A stretch of DNA of 64,000 nt from Kozakia baliensis (lineage in GTDB: Bacteria; Pseudomonadota; Alphaproteobacteria; Acetobacterales; Acetobacteraceae), in NCBI RefSeq assembly GCF_001787335.1, contig NZ_CP014674.1, forward strand, positions 1,382,501-1,446,500, written 5' to 3'. Made by a program: the position numbers and the translations under genes. Below are positions 36,911 through 45,942 of the stretch, in pieces. Within the stretch, counting starts at the first letter, position 1. Each line of letters begins with the position of its first letter. Under the pieces are notes generated by a model that ran no database searches, had not been told where the DNA came from, and was given only the letters and a program-made list of their open reading frames with translations.

Positions 36911-38167
36911 TTAAAGGGCATCGGAAGAAAGAATGGCGCTGGCAAGGCTCGGCGCCAGGGGGAGCAGCGGCGCGATCGTCGATTGATAGGCATGATAAAG
37001 ATCGCCTTTACCTGGGTAAACCGTTTCAGTTGGCGTTCCGTTGGGGCCGACTTCGTTAAACCAACTGCCCTTCTTTCGATCGATCAGAACGTTATCGACA
37101 TAGTTCCAAATCGTCCGATACCATTTCTCATAACCGCGATGGCCTGTGCGTTTCAGCAGGTTGACGGCGGCAGTAATGGCTTCCGCCTGCACCCAATGCG
37201 CCCTTGCCGGAACTTTCGGGCGACGGTCCCAATCGATCGTATAGAGAATGCCAGGCTGTCCGTCTGCCGCCCAGCCATATTTCAGGCCACTTTCAAAAAG
37301 ACCATGCGCATCGCGCAACATCCAATCCGGTGCAATGCCATCGGCGCGTAGAAGGGCGGCTTCCAGCTTCAGCGTCAGGTGCGACCACTCCATGAAATGT
37401 CCCGGCGTCATGCCGAAAGGCCGAAGTTCATCGGTGGGCCGATCGATATTGTAATCGCGCAGTAAATGCCATTGCCGGTCGAAATGTTCCGGCATGGTGT
37501 GGCCATGCCGCGCGGCAATCTCATGCACAAAGCGGGTCACGATGCGTTGGGCGCGATTGAGCCATTTCCGGTCGCCCGTCACATCGGACAGCGCAAGGCA
37601 TGATTCGGTCGAGTGCATGTTGCTGTTTGCACCACGATAATCTTCTTCATCCGACCAATCGAAAGCAAAGCTTTCACGCATTACGCCTTCATCTTCGGAC
37701 CAGAACTGCCGCTCCAAAATCGCCGTGCTGCCTTCCAGAAGCTCTCGCCCACCTTCGACACCAAGGCGCACCGCTGAAGAGCCAGCAAGGGCGACGAACG
37801 CGTGATAATAAGCCTGTTTGCGGCCATGAGGCGCGGAAGGAGCTTCCAACCAACCATCGTGCTCATGATCGCGCAAAGGGCCGAGCAAGGCGCGTACGCC
37901 GTGCTCGACCATCGGTTCCGTGCCTGGGATGCCCTGCAGTGCAGCCAGCGCATAGGCATGGGTCATGCGTGCGGTAAGAATACCGTCCGGCTCTGCGTCA
38001 TTCGGCAGATTACCTTCGAGGTCGAGCGGTCCGAAACCCGCCGGCATTTTTGAATTCTTGGAAAAGTTCAGGAGTTCCAAACCTTCTGCGCCGAGCCAGG
38101 CGTGATGAGCGGGCAGGCGTAACCAGGAAGTGGTCGGCAGTAGGGCAGGAGTAAGCAGGTCGGCCAT
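36911..38167 (-). CDS. AGE-family sugar isomerase/epimerase (mannose isomerase-like)
   Basis: A 418-residue (alpha/alpha)6-barrel enzyme of the N-acylglucosamine 2-epimerase superfamily. GANSNMHSTESCLALSDVTG, EHFDRQWHLLRDYNIDRP, PGHFMEWSHLTLKLE and ARAHWVQAEAITAAVNLL place it with YihS/D-mannose isomerase-type aldose-ketose isomerases; the conserved His residues of these blocks are the catalytic ones. It is cytosolic, since no signal is present. The ATG is 27 bases from a perfect inverted repeat (38194-38224). The substrate (mannose, lyxose, glucose or a phosphorylated sugar) cannot be decided. Confidence 0.85.
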   Translation of the reverse strand: MADLLTPALLPTTSWLRLPAHHAWLGAEGLELLNFSKNSKMPAGFGPLDLEGNLPNDAEPDGILTARMTHAYALAALQGIPGTEPMVEHGVRALLGPLRDHEHDGWLEAPSAPHGRKQAYYHAFVALAGSSAVRLGVEGGRELLEGSTAILERQFWSEDEGVMRESFAFDWSDEEDYRGANSNMHSTESCLALSDVTGDRKWLNRAQRIVTRFVHEIAARHGHTMPEHFDRQWHLLRDYNIDRPTDELRPFGMTPGHFMEWSHLTLKLEAALLRADGIAPDWMLRDAHGLFESGLKYGWAADGQPGILYTIDWDRRPKVPARAHWVQAEAITAAVNLLKRTGHRGYEKWYRTIWNYVDNVLIDRKKGSWFNEVGPNGTPTETVYPGKGDLYHAYQSTIAPLLPLAPSLASAILSSDAL

Positions 38168-38193
38168 AAAAAAGAGGCTCCAGGGGTCATGAA

Positions 38194-38224
38194 ATGCAAA
38201 ACGTGCAAGTCACACGTTTTGCAT
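38194..38224 (-). promoter_or_regulatory. Perfect 12-bp inverted repeat upstream of the AGE isomerase
   Basis: ATGCAAAACGTG (38194-38205) and CACGTTTTGCAT (38213-38224) are exact reverse complements with a 7-base spacer. The repeat lies between the stop of the S9 peptidase gene and the start of the isomerase gene, both on the minus strand. Neither side has a U-run, so a repressor operator is more likely than a terminator. Confidence 0.5.
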
Positions 38225-38257
38225 CGCCCGAAGTTGCCTTCCTTCACGCAAGCGCGA

Positions 38258-40453
38258 TCATTGAGGATGAAGAACGTTACCCAGATAATCGGCGCGAACT
38301 TGGGAGACATGCGCCCGAAGAACAGGGTCGGACAGCATATGCGTGCCAGGCAATAAAAGAAGATCGTAGCGTTTTCCGGCACGCAGAAGAGCCTGCGTCA
38401 GCTTCATGCTGTTTTCGAAATAAACGTTGTCATCCGTAATGCCGTGCATGAGAAGGAGCGGTTGTTTAAGTTGTGCGGCATAGGTCAGAACATTGCTCTG
38501 GCGGTAACCGTTCGGATCGTTTTGCGGCGTGTTGAGGTAACGCTCCGTATAAGCGGTGTCGTAATCGGCGAAATCGACCGGCGGCGCACCTGCGACGCCG
38601 ACTTTGAAGAAATCCGGCCGTCGGATCGTGGCCATAGCGGTAAAGTAACCACCGAAGGACCAGCCGAACACACCGACATTTGTCAGATCGAGTTCTTTAT
38701 ATCGCGCGCCTAATGCTTGAAGCCCAGCAATCTGGTCCTCCAACGGCGCATCGATCAGGTTGTTTTTCGTCGCGCGTTCGAAGTCGTGATCGCGCCCAGG
38801 CGTGCCGCGCCCATCCAGGGAGGCGACGATATAACCTTGATTGGCCAAACACTGCTCCTCGGCATAGCTGGCAGGCGTATGATTAACCTGTTTGAAACCT
38901 GGCCCCGCATAAACGGAGAGCACGACCGGATAACGATGCGCCGGATCGAAATTATCCGGACGGATCAGAACGGCATCCAAGGAGCGGGAACCGGCATGCG
39001 TGAATTCGGTATGGATATGCCACGGCAGTGGTTCAGCCACGCTTGGAAGCTCTGCAACGATATGCCCCGACGTATCACGCAACAAAGTCTGGCGGCGGCC
39101 TTCGGCGCTATTGAACGCGTCCACGAACACATCGTGCTGATCTTTGGTAAAGCGCGCCGTGTGATGGCCCGCTTCGATTGCCAATGACGTGGTTTTTCCA
39201 GAATCTAAATCGAGACGGTAAAGCTTTCTGTCGATCCGTCCGGCATCCGAGGCGATGACGGCGTTATTTCCGTTAACGTCCACCAGCGCCAAAAACGGCA
39301 ATCCGTCCTTCGTAAGAGTCTGTTTCAAACGGCCATCAGATCCGTGTCGTTCCAGCTGCCAGGACAGACCACGTTGAGCCGCCCAAAGAAAATCGCCACC
39401 GGGTAGGGCGTAAGGCAGATCCAAGCCTCCCGTACGTTCCATGGGCGTCAGATCGAGCCAATCCTTGTCTTGGTCTTCCAAGATAAGGCGCGTCTTCCCA
39501 CTCCGCAGATCGACCGAAAGCAGATCTTCCCGCGTTTGGTCACGATTGAGAACGACTAGGAATAATCCGCCATCGCGACGCCAGACGACGCGCCCAAGAT
39601 ATGGAAAAGCGACGTGATCCCATTGCACCCAACGCGACTGACCGCCCTGGGCGGAAACAAGGCCGAGCTTGACGTCCGCGTTATTCGTTCCGGCTCTTGG
39701 ATAGCGAAATTCCACCGGTGATGTCTGAGGATTTTCCGGATTGGCGATGAAATGTCTCTCGACCTTGCGGCTATCGGCTTCCTCGAAAAGCACTGTCGAA
39801 CCGTCTGGCGACCACCAAGCGCCATCTGGCCTTTGCAATTCCTCCGCGGCGGCAAACTCCGCCAGACCATGCGTCACAAGCTCCGAACCGCCCGTTGTCA
39901 GGCGGGTCGCGCGCCCGGATTTGAGGTCGATATTATATAGATCGTCCTGATGAACGGCAGCAAGGTGGGTGCCGTCCAGCGAAAGGCGTGGGGCAATCCA
40001 CTCTCCGGCGATAGGCGTGACTTTGCCGGTTTGCGTATCGATTTGAAGAAGTTTTCCGCCCTGAGACGCGATCAGCCGACGATTATCGGAAGCCAGGTCG
40101 AAATCCGTGATTCCGGTCATGGACTGGCGGGCACGTTCCCGGCGCGCTTTTTCTTCGACCGATAGGTTGTCATCGCTCTTTGCGTCCGGCGCGGCGAGTT
40201 CCGTCAACGCATGCGTATGAACGTCGAAGCGATACAAGTGCAAGGCCGTATCGTGTGGGCCACTACGGAGGAAGAAAATATTCTGACCATCCGGAGCAAC
40301 CTGCGCATGAAGAGGGAGGCCTAACGTGCCATTGCGTGTATCGGCGAGCGTTGCAAAACAAGCGGCACGCTGAGATTGCGCTTTTGCTGGCGTAGTGGTT
40401 CCAAGAACGGTAGCAAGCGTAACTGTAAAAAGAACGGAACTCGTGAGTTTCAT
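38258..40453 (-). CDS. Secreted S9-family peptidase, dipeptidyl peptidase IV-like
   Basis: A 731-residue periplasmic serine peptidase expected to release X-Pro or X-Ala dipeptides. A signal peptide (MKLTSSVLFTVTLATVLG ... AKAQ) is followed by a DPP IV-type beta-propeller (residues about 40-460) and an alpha/beta hydrolase domain. The triad is visible: Ser in FGWSFGGYFTA, Asp in MHGITDDNVYFENS, His in LLPGTHMLSDP. DGRGTPGRDHDFE is also typical. The propeller Glu motif may be AEFAAAEELQRPDGAWWSP. ATG 40453 is chosen because the signal peptide begins there; the open frame extends nine codons upstream. Confidence 0.9.
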   Translation of the reverse strand: MKLTSSVLFTVTLATVLGTTTPAKAQSQRAACFATLADTRNGTLGLPLHAQVAPDGQNIFFLRSGPHDTALHLYRFDVHTHALTELAAPDAKSDDNLSVEEKARRERARQSMTGITDFDLASDNRRLIASQGGKLLQIDTQTGKVTPIAGEWIAPRLSLDGTHLAAVHQDDLYNIDLKSGRATRLTTGGSELVTHGLAEFAAAEELQRPDGAWWSPDGSTVLFEEADSRKVERHFIANPENPQTSPVEFRYPRAGTNNADVKLGLVSAQGGQSRWVQWDHVAFPYLGRVVWRRDGGLFLVVLNRDQTREDLLSVDLRSGKTRLILEDQDKDWLDLTPMERTGGLDLPYALPGGDFLWAAQRGLSWQLERHGSDGRLKQTLTKDGLPFLALVDVNGNNAVIASDAGRIDRKLYRLDLDSGKTTSLAIEAGHHTARFTKDQHDVFVDAFNSAEGRRQTLLRDTSGHIVAELPSVAEPLPWHIHTEFTHAGSRSLDAVLIRPDNFDPAHRYPVVLSVYAGPGFKQVNHTPASYAEEQCLANQGYIVASLDGRGTPGRDHDFERATKNNLIDAPLEDQIAGLQALGARYKELDLTNVGVFGWSFGGYFTAMATIRRPDFFKVGVAGAPPVDFADYDTAYTERYLNTPQNDPNGYRQSNVLTYAAQLKQPLLLMHGITDDNVYFENSMKLTQALLRAGKRYDLLLLPGTHMLSDPVLRAHVSQVRADYLGNVLHPQ

Positions 40454-40564
40454 TACAAACCCTAATATTTCATCTAACATATCGAATGTGTAATTTTTTT
40501 AAGCGAGTGGCAACGTTATTTTATTTTTCTTCTCGACTTTAAAATGGAAGTACTACCAACCGTT

Positions 40565-40585
40565 TCAATATAATATTTATATTGA
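40565..40585. promoter_or_regulatory. AT-rich inverted repeat between the peptidase and GT-C genes
   Basis: TCAATATAA and TTATATTGA flank a TAT centre, a perfect 9-bp dyad, in a 196-base AT-rich divergent region. It overlaps a TATAAT (40570-40575) and could be an operator or a curved promoter element. Confidence 0.35.
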
Positions 40586-40649
40586 TGATTTTTTACAAAA
40601 ATATTACCTATTAATTCAATTAACACATTAATCAGTGCTTGGGTGTTTT

Positions 40650-42014
40650 ATGGTGCATTTAAGTGCAAAACGATTTCTACTAATATTTATTATCACCATA
40701 TCCGCCATCTACATTATTAGTTATCTGCGCCTACCTTTTGAGGATCATGACACGCTTCTGTATGTCATCATCGGACGAGCGCTCATCAATAACCATATCC
40801 TTCCTTACGGCTATGTTTTCGATCACAAGCCGATTTTGCTTTATGCGATCTACGGAATATGGACCAAGATCATTCCCCTAGAAAAAGGAAGCCTTGCTTT
40901 ACTTTCTTTGGTTTCGATCTCCTTATTTGCCAATATGGCAAAGCATTTTTGGAACCTGCCTTTCTGTATCGTATGGTTTTCTCTTCTTTTATTTGGCGCA
41001 CCTTTCCTTATTCTTTCAGGGAATACGGAAATGGTCTTTTTCCCATTCCTTTTCGGATCCATTATATTTTTGGAAAAACCAGGTCGAGCGGCTGCCATTG
41101 CTGGCGGAGTGAGCATCGGTCTCGCGGCGGAAATCAACTATATTTCCGTATTTTCGATAGTTCTTCCGGCAATTTACTTTGCCTTTCAAAGAGCGCGCAA
41201 ATCACCTCTCGATGTCTTTTTGATCGCTCTCGGCACCATCATTGGTTTTATTGTTCCGCTTCTTCCTTATCTGTTCGTAGAGAAGAGCGTCTTTCTTCAT
41301 TACATCGGCATGCAGAGGCTATATCTCGGGCATTACGGCGCGTCATCGCAAGAACGTTTACTAAGCATAGAATTATTTCTTCTGCTGTTTCTATGTTTCG
41401 CACCGATTATTTTTGTGAGCCTCAAAAATTGCACTAAATCTCCCCAACGCGTCGCTTTAATTTGGACGCTCAGCGGCGTTGTGGCCTGTTGCGCATCCGG
41501 GCATCCATTTAGGCACTATTTCCTGTTGGTGCTTATTCCGCTGAGTTTACTCATCGCCAGCCAATGGAAAACATTGCCGCTCCGAATGTTCTGGATCAGC
41601 TTGGCGCCCGCCATTCTTCTGGCAGGTTACGGAACGATTCATGACATTTCTCATAACATAAGACTTTATCGGCGCATTCAGGCTATGGATTTCTCGGCAC
41701 TCCACCGAATGATCGGCAAAACGCCCGTGCTCAACATTCAGGCTTCGCATGTTCCTTTTGCGCTGGCGGATTTGCAATCGCAAACCCCATTCCTTTTCCA
41801 GCACCACGTCCAGATTTTATATGGGGACAACGCTCGAGCATGGTACGGGCAGGAATTGGCGCGCGCTCCTCGATTTGTGATGACGTCACCGCAACTTTGT
41901 ATGCCGCCTCTCGATATGCCGGAAATCTGCGCTTTTATCTCCGAACGTTATCGGTTGGTCAGAACGGAGAACGATGAATTCGGCTTTGCTTTGTATGAAC
42001 GCAAGCCGGGCTGA
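40650..42014 (+). CDS. Multi-pass membrane protein, GT-C glycosyltransferase-like (PMT/ArnT type)
   Basis: 454 residues with about ten hydrophobic helices. After the first helix comes LRLPFEDHDTLLYVIIGRAL, then LPYGYVFDHKPILLYAIYGI, the acidic first loop and amphipathic helix characteristic of polyprenyl-phosphate-dependent GT-C transferases. The soluble C-terminal part (from about 345) has no recognisable motif. Base composition is clearly lower in GC than the neighbours, hinting at transfer. ATG 40650 is chosen over a GTG at 40635. It would act in the inner membrane, moving a sugar from a lipid carrier to a periplasmic acceptor; the acceptor is unknown. Confidence 0.65.
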   Translation: MVHLSAKRFLLIFIITISAIYIISYLRLPFEDHDTLLYVIIGRALINNHILPYGYVFDHKPILLYAIYGIWTKIIPLEKGSLALLSLVSISLFANMAKHFWNLPFCIVWFSLLLFGAPFLILSGNTEMVFFPFLFGSIIFLEKPGRAAAIAGGVSIGLAAEINYISVFSIVLPAIYFAFQRARKSPLDVFLIALGTIIGFIVPLLPYLFVEKSVFLHYIGMQRLYLGHYGASSQERLLSIELFLLLFLCFAPIIFVSLKNCTKSPQRVALIWTLSGVVACCASGHPFRHYFLLVLIPLSLLIASQWKTLPLRMFWISLAPAILLAGYGTIHDISHNIRLYRRIQAMDFSALHRMIGKTPVLNIQASHVPFALADLQSQTPFLFQHHVQILYGDNARAWYGQELARAPRFVMTSPQLCMPPLDMPEICAFISERYRLVRTENDEFGFALYERKPG

Positions 42015-42037
42015 CGAAACCCTGAGGGAGATCGATA

Positions 42038-42055
42038 GTTCCATTCCGATGGAAC
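42038..42055 (+). promoter_or_regulatory. Short perfect hairpin between the GT-C and aldo/keto reductase genes
   Basis: GTTCCAT, loop TCCG, ATGGAAC: a 7-bp stem followed by GTTATT. It may be a weak terminator for the upstream gene or part of the reductase leader. Confidence 0.3.
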
Positions 42056-42081
42056 GTTATTAGTCTTAAGGGGAGTATTTC

Positions 42082-43161
42082 ATGCAGTACCGTCAGCTTG
42101 GTCGTTCCGGCCTACGGATATCGGCTCTGAATTTCGGAAGCGTTACGTTCGGCGGTCAGGGCGCTTTTGCGAAAACGGGTGATATCGACGCCACGGAAGC
42201 CAAGCGGATGGTCGATATCTGCCTTGATCATGGCGTCAACATGTTCGATACGGCCGATGCCTATTCGGAGGGTCTCGCCGAGCAGATTTTGGGAGAGGCA
42301 CTAAAAGATCGTTCTCAGGAGATCCTCGTCACCAGTAAAGCGCGTTTTCGCGTCAATGATGGACCGAATGGGGAAGGGCTGTCACGCTATCATCTGATCG
42401 AGGCCTGCGAAGCAAGCCTTCGGCGTTTGAAGCGCGATCATATCGATCTTTATTATCTGCATGAATGGGACGGTCTCACGCCGCTTGAGGAGTCTCTCGG
42501 TGCTTTGGAGACGCTGCGTCAACAAGGCAAAATTCGCTATGCCGGAATTTCCAACTTCTCCGGATGGCAGGCGATGAAAGCGCTCTCGGTCGCGGAGCGT
42601 GACCGATTGATCGTACCGATTTCCCAACAGATCTATTATTCGCTTGAAGCGCGTGACGCTGAGTACGAACTGCTACCACTTGCCGTCGATCAAGGGTTGG
42701 GCGTTCAGGTCTGGAGTCCGCTCGCCTGTGGCTTGCTCAGCGGCAAATACCGTCGTGGCGTGACACCGCCGGAAGATTCTCGCCGGATCGAAGGATGGGA
42801 TGAGCCGCATGTACGGAATATCGAAAAATTATACGATACCGTCGAGGTGCTCGCTCAAATCGCCGAGGCGCATAACGTCTCGGCAGCACGCGTGGCATTA
42901 GCCTGGACAATGCATCGCCCAGGCGTAACTTCCCTCGTGCTTGGGGCGCGCAAGGAGCAGCAACTTCTCGACAATCTCGCGGCGGCGGATCTTCAGTTGA
43001 GCGAGGATGAGGTGCGCCGTCTCGAATTGAGCAGTGCATTGGAAATGCCTTATCCCTATTGGCATCAAAAGAGCACGGCGATTTCACGCATGTCAGACGC
43101 GGAAATGGTTCTTTATGGTCCGGCACTTAGACATGATAAGGCCCTTGCCGAACGAAAATAA
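42082..43161 (+). CDS. Aldo/keto reductase
   Basis: A 359-residue NADPH-dependent TIM-barrel oxidoreductase reducing aldehydes or ketoses. The catalytic tetrad is visible: Asp and Tyr in FDTADAYSEGLAEQILGEAL, Lys in LVTSKARFRV, His in LYYLHEWDGL. The C-terminal cofactor loop SLVLGARKEQQLLDNL is typical of the AKR11-13-like group. AGGGGAG precedes the ATG. The substrate is unknown; acetic acid bacteria carry many such reductases for sugars and ketones. Confidence 0.92.
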   Translation: MQYRQLGRSGLRISALNFGSVTFGGQGAFAKTGDIDATEAKRMVDICLDHGVNMFDTADAYSEGLAEQILGEALKDRSQEILVTSKARFRVNDGPNGEGLSRYHLIEACEASLRRLKRDHIDLYYLHEWDGLTPLEESLGALETLRQQGKIRYAGISNFSGWQAMKALSVAERDRLIVPISQQIYYSLEARDAEYELLPLAVDQGLGVQVWSPLACGLLSGKYRRGVTPPEDSRRIEGWDEPHVRNIEKLYDTVEVLAQIAEAHNVSAARVALAWTMHRPGVTSLVLGARKEQQLLDNLAAADLQLSEDEVRRLELSSALEMPYPYWHQKSTAISRMSDAEMVLYGPALRHDKALAERK

Positions 43162-43186
43162 CTTCCTATCTCTTTGATATAGTTTG

Positions 43187-43212
43187 TGACCGTTGCCTGC
43201 TGGGGACGGTCA
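43187..43212 (+). promoter_or_regulatory. Inverted repeat in the clpB leader
   Basis: TGACCGT (43187-43193) and ACGGTCA (43206-43212) are exact reverse complements with a 12-nt spacer, 45 bases before the clpB ATG. It is not a CIRCE element. It could be a leader hairpin or an operator. Confidence 0.3.
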
Positions 43213-43257
43213 TCGACGATTTTGCCGCCTTCATGGGGCAGAGGGAGAAGAAAGTTA

Positions 43258-45861
43258 ATGAACATCGAAAAATTCACCGAACGTAGCCGCGGTTTTCTTC
43301 AGGCTGCACAAACAATCGCGCTCCGCGATTACCATCAGCAATTGACGCCGGAGCATCTGCTCAAGGCGCTGCTCGATGACGAAGAAGGCGCGACTTCCGG
43401 CCTTATCCGCGCTGCGGGCGGCGACCCTGCGGCCGTGCGACGTGCGAACGATGCGGCACTGGCGAAACTTCCGAAAGTTCAGGGCGGTGGCGCAGGTCAA
43501 CCGCAAGCGACACCAGACTTCGTGCGCCTACTCGACCACGCAGAACAATCCGCGCAGAAAGGCGGCGATGCCTTCGTTGCGCAAGATCGCCTTCTGATCG
43601 CGATTGCCGCCTCCAAGACGGCTGCCGGTCAAGCACTGGCGGAAGGTAAGGCGAGTGCAGACGCGTTGGAACGCGCTGTCGCTCAGCTACGCAAAGGCCG
43701 CACGGTGGACAGCGCCAATGCTGAAGCCGGGTTCGATGCGCTGAAAAAATACGCGCGCGATGTGACGGCTGTAGCCCAGGCGGGCAAGCTGGATCCAGTG
43801 ATCGGACGCGACGAGGAAATCCGCCGCACCATTCAAGTCCTCGCACGCCGCACGAAAAACAATCCGGTTTTGATCGGTGAGCCTGGTGTCGGTAAAACCG
43901 CCATCGTCGAGGGACTCGCGCTGCGGATCGTCAATGGCGATGTGCCCGAGGCGTTGCGCAACAAGAAGCTGCTTTCGCTCGATATGGGCGCGTTGGTGGC
44001 CGGTGCGAAATATCGTGGTGAATTCGAAGAGCGCCTTAAAGCTGTACTGAAGGAAATCGAGAGCGCTGAAGGACAGATCATTCTGTTCATCGACGAGATG
44101 CACACGCTCGTCGGTGCGGGCCGTTCGGATGGCGCGATGGATGCGTCCAACCTGATCAAGCCGGAACTGGCGCGTGGCGTACTGCACTGCGTCGGCGCCA
44201 CGACGCTAGACGAATACCGCAAATACATCGAGAAAGACGCGGCCTTGGCCCGCCGCTTCCAGCCGGTTTTCGTGGGTGAGCCTTCGGTTGCCGATACGAT
44301 CTCGATCTTGCGCGGCATTAAGGAGAAATACGAACTCCATCATGGCGTTCGCATTACCGATAATGCGTTGGTCGCGGCGGCAACGCTTTCGAACCGCTAC
44401 ATCACGGATCGCTTCCTACCGGACAAAGCGATCGATCTGGTGGATGAAGCTGCAAGCCGTCTGCGGATGCAAATCGACAGTAAGCCGGAGGCGTTGGACG
44501 AACTCGACCGCCGCATTATCCAACTCAAGATCGAACGTGAAGCGATCCGTAAGGAAGACGACACGGCCAGTAAGGAACGCCTGGAGCGTCTTGAAGCCGA
44601 ACTTGCCGATCTGCAAGAACAGTCCGACAGTATGAGTGCGGCATGGCATGCCGAGAAGGACCGTGTAAATTCGGTTCAAAAGCTCAAGGAGCAACTCGAC
44701 CAAGCGCGCTCCGATGTTGACGTGGCACAGCGCAAAGGCGATCTCGGCAAAGCTTCGGAATTAATGTACGCGACGATTCCGAACTTGGAAAAACAGATCA
44801 ACGAAGCGCAGGAAGCCGAACAGGAAGCCTCCAACAAATCAGGCCTGTTCGCGGACTCGGTGACGGATCAAGGCATTGCGGCGGTCGTCTCTCGCTGGAC
44901 GGGCGTTCCGGTGGATCGGATGCTGGAGGGCGAGCGTGTCAAGCTGTTGCGCATGGAAGACGAACTGCGCAAGCGGGTCGTCGGCCAGGAAGCGGCGCTC
45001 AAGGCCGTCTCCAACGCTGTTCGCCGTGCACGCGCCGGATTGCAGGACCCGCATCGCCCAATCGGTTCGTTCCTGTTCCTCGGCCCGACAGGCGTCGGCA
45101 AAACGGAGTTGACCAAAGCGCTGGCGCAGTTCCTGTTCGATGACGACCGCGCCATGCTGCGTATCGATATGAGCGAGTTCATGGAGAAACACTCCGTCGC
45201 TCGTTTGATTGGCGCGCCTCCGGGCTATGTCGGCTATGAAGAAGGCGGCGTTCTGACCGAAGCCGTGCGTCGTCGGCCTTATCAGGTCATTCTGTTCGAT
45301 GAAGTCGAAAAAGCGCATGAGGACGTGTTTAACGTTCTTCTGCAAGTTCTCGATGACGGTCGCCTGACGGACGGGCAGGGGCGCGTGGTCGATTTCCGCA
45401 ATACGATCATCGTTCTGACCAGCAATCTGGGTTCCGACATCCTAGCGCAACAACCGGATGGTGAAAGCACCGCTATGGTTCAGGCGCAGGTCATGGCTGT
45501 GGTGCGCAACCACTTCCGTCCAGAATTCTTGAACCGCCTGGACGAGATTATCCTGTTCTCGCGCTTGCAGCGTTCGGACATGAACAAGATCGTCGATATC
45601 CAGCTAGGCCGTCTGCGCAGCTTGTTGGAAGATCGCAAGATATCTCTGAAACTGGACGATGCGGCGACGCATTGGCTGGCGGAAGAGGGTTACGATCCCG
45701 TCTATGGTGCACGGCCGCTCAAGCGCGTCATCCAGCGCAGCTTGCAGAACCCGCTGGCCGGATTGCTGCTGGACGGCACAATCCATGACGGTCAGGAGGT
45801 CGATGTCTCGGCAGATGACAAAGGCCTGAAAATCGACGGCAAGCACGTCGAACAGGACTGA
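43258..45861 (+). CDS. clpB: ATP-dependent disaggregase ClpB
   Basis: An 867-residue hexameric AAA+ chaperone that, with DnaK, pulls proteins out of aggregates after heat stress. The N domain covers 1-150 ([20 protein letters not shown]), AAA1 has Walker [10 protein letters not shown] and Walker [11 protein letters not shown], the coiled-coil M domain spans about 405-525, and AAA2 has [15 protein letters not shown] and [14 protein letters not shown] 43258 matches the family start; the open frame continues 24 codons upstream. The ClpP-interaction loop of ClpA/X is absent. A bidirectional terminator follows. Confidence 0.98.
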   Translation: MNIEKFTERSRGFLQAAQTIALRDYHQQLTPEHLLKALLDDEEGATSGLIRAAGGDPAAVRRANDAALAKLPKVQGGGAGQPQATPDFVRLLDHAEQSAQKGGDAFVAQDRLLIAIAASKTAAGQALAEGKASADALERAVAQLRKGRTVDSANAEAGFDALKKYARDVTAVAQAGKLDPVIGRDEEIRRTIQVLARRTKNNPVLIGEPGVGKTAIVEGLALRIVNGDVPEALRNKKLLSLDMGALVAGAKYRGEFEERLKAVLKEIESAEGQIILFIDEMHTLVGAGRSDGAMDASNLIKPELARGVLHCVGATTLDEYRKYIEKDAALARRFQPVFVGEPSVADTISILRGIKEKYELHHGVRITDNALVAAATLSNRYITDRFLPDKAIDLVDEAASRLRMQIDSKPEALDELDRRIIQLKIEREAIRKEDDTASKERLERLEAELADLQEQSDSMSAAWHAEKDRVNSVQKLKEQLDQARSDVDVAQRKGDLGKASELMYATIPNLEKQINEAQEAEQEASNKSGLFADSVTDQGIAAVVSRWTGVPVDRMLEGERVKLLRMEDELRKRVVGQEAALKAVSNAVRRARAGLQDPHRPIGSFLFLGPTGVGKTELTKALAQFLFDDDRAMLRIDMSEFMEKHSVARLIGAPPGYVGYEEGGVLTEAVRRRPYQVILFDEVEKAHEDVFNVLLQVLDDGRLTDGQGRVVDFRNTIIVLTSNLGSDILAQQPDGESTAMVQAQVMAVVRNHFRPEFLNRLDEIILFSRLQRSDMNKIVDIQLGRLRSLLEDRKISLKLDDAATHWLAEEGYDPVYGARPLKRVIQRSLQNPLAGLLLDGTIHDGQEVDVSADDKGLKIDGKHVEQD

Positions 45862-45886
45862 TCACCAACTAAGCCTTATCGTTCCC

Positions 45887-45923
45887 AAAAATCCCTCCGC
45901 TTCTTTGAGGCGGAGGGATTTTT
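45887..45923. terminator. Bidirectional intrinsic terminator between clpB and the GH39 gene
   Basis: AAAAATCCCTCCGC and GCGGAGGGATTTTT form a 14-bp stem with a 9-nt loop, with A/T ends on both sides, serving the two convergent genes. Confidence 0.9.
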
Positions 45924-45942
45924 GCTTTCTGTTTACCAAGCG

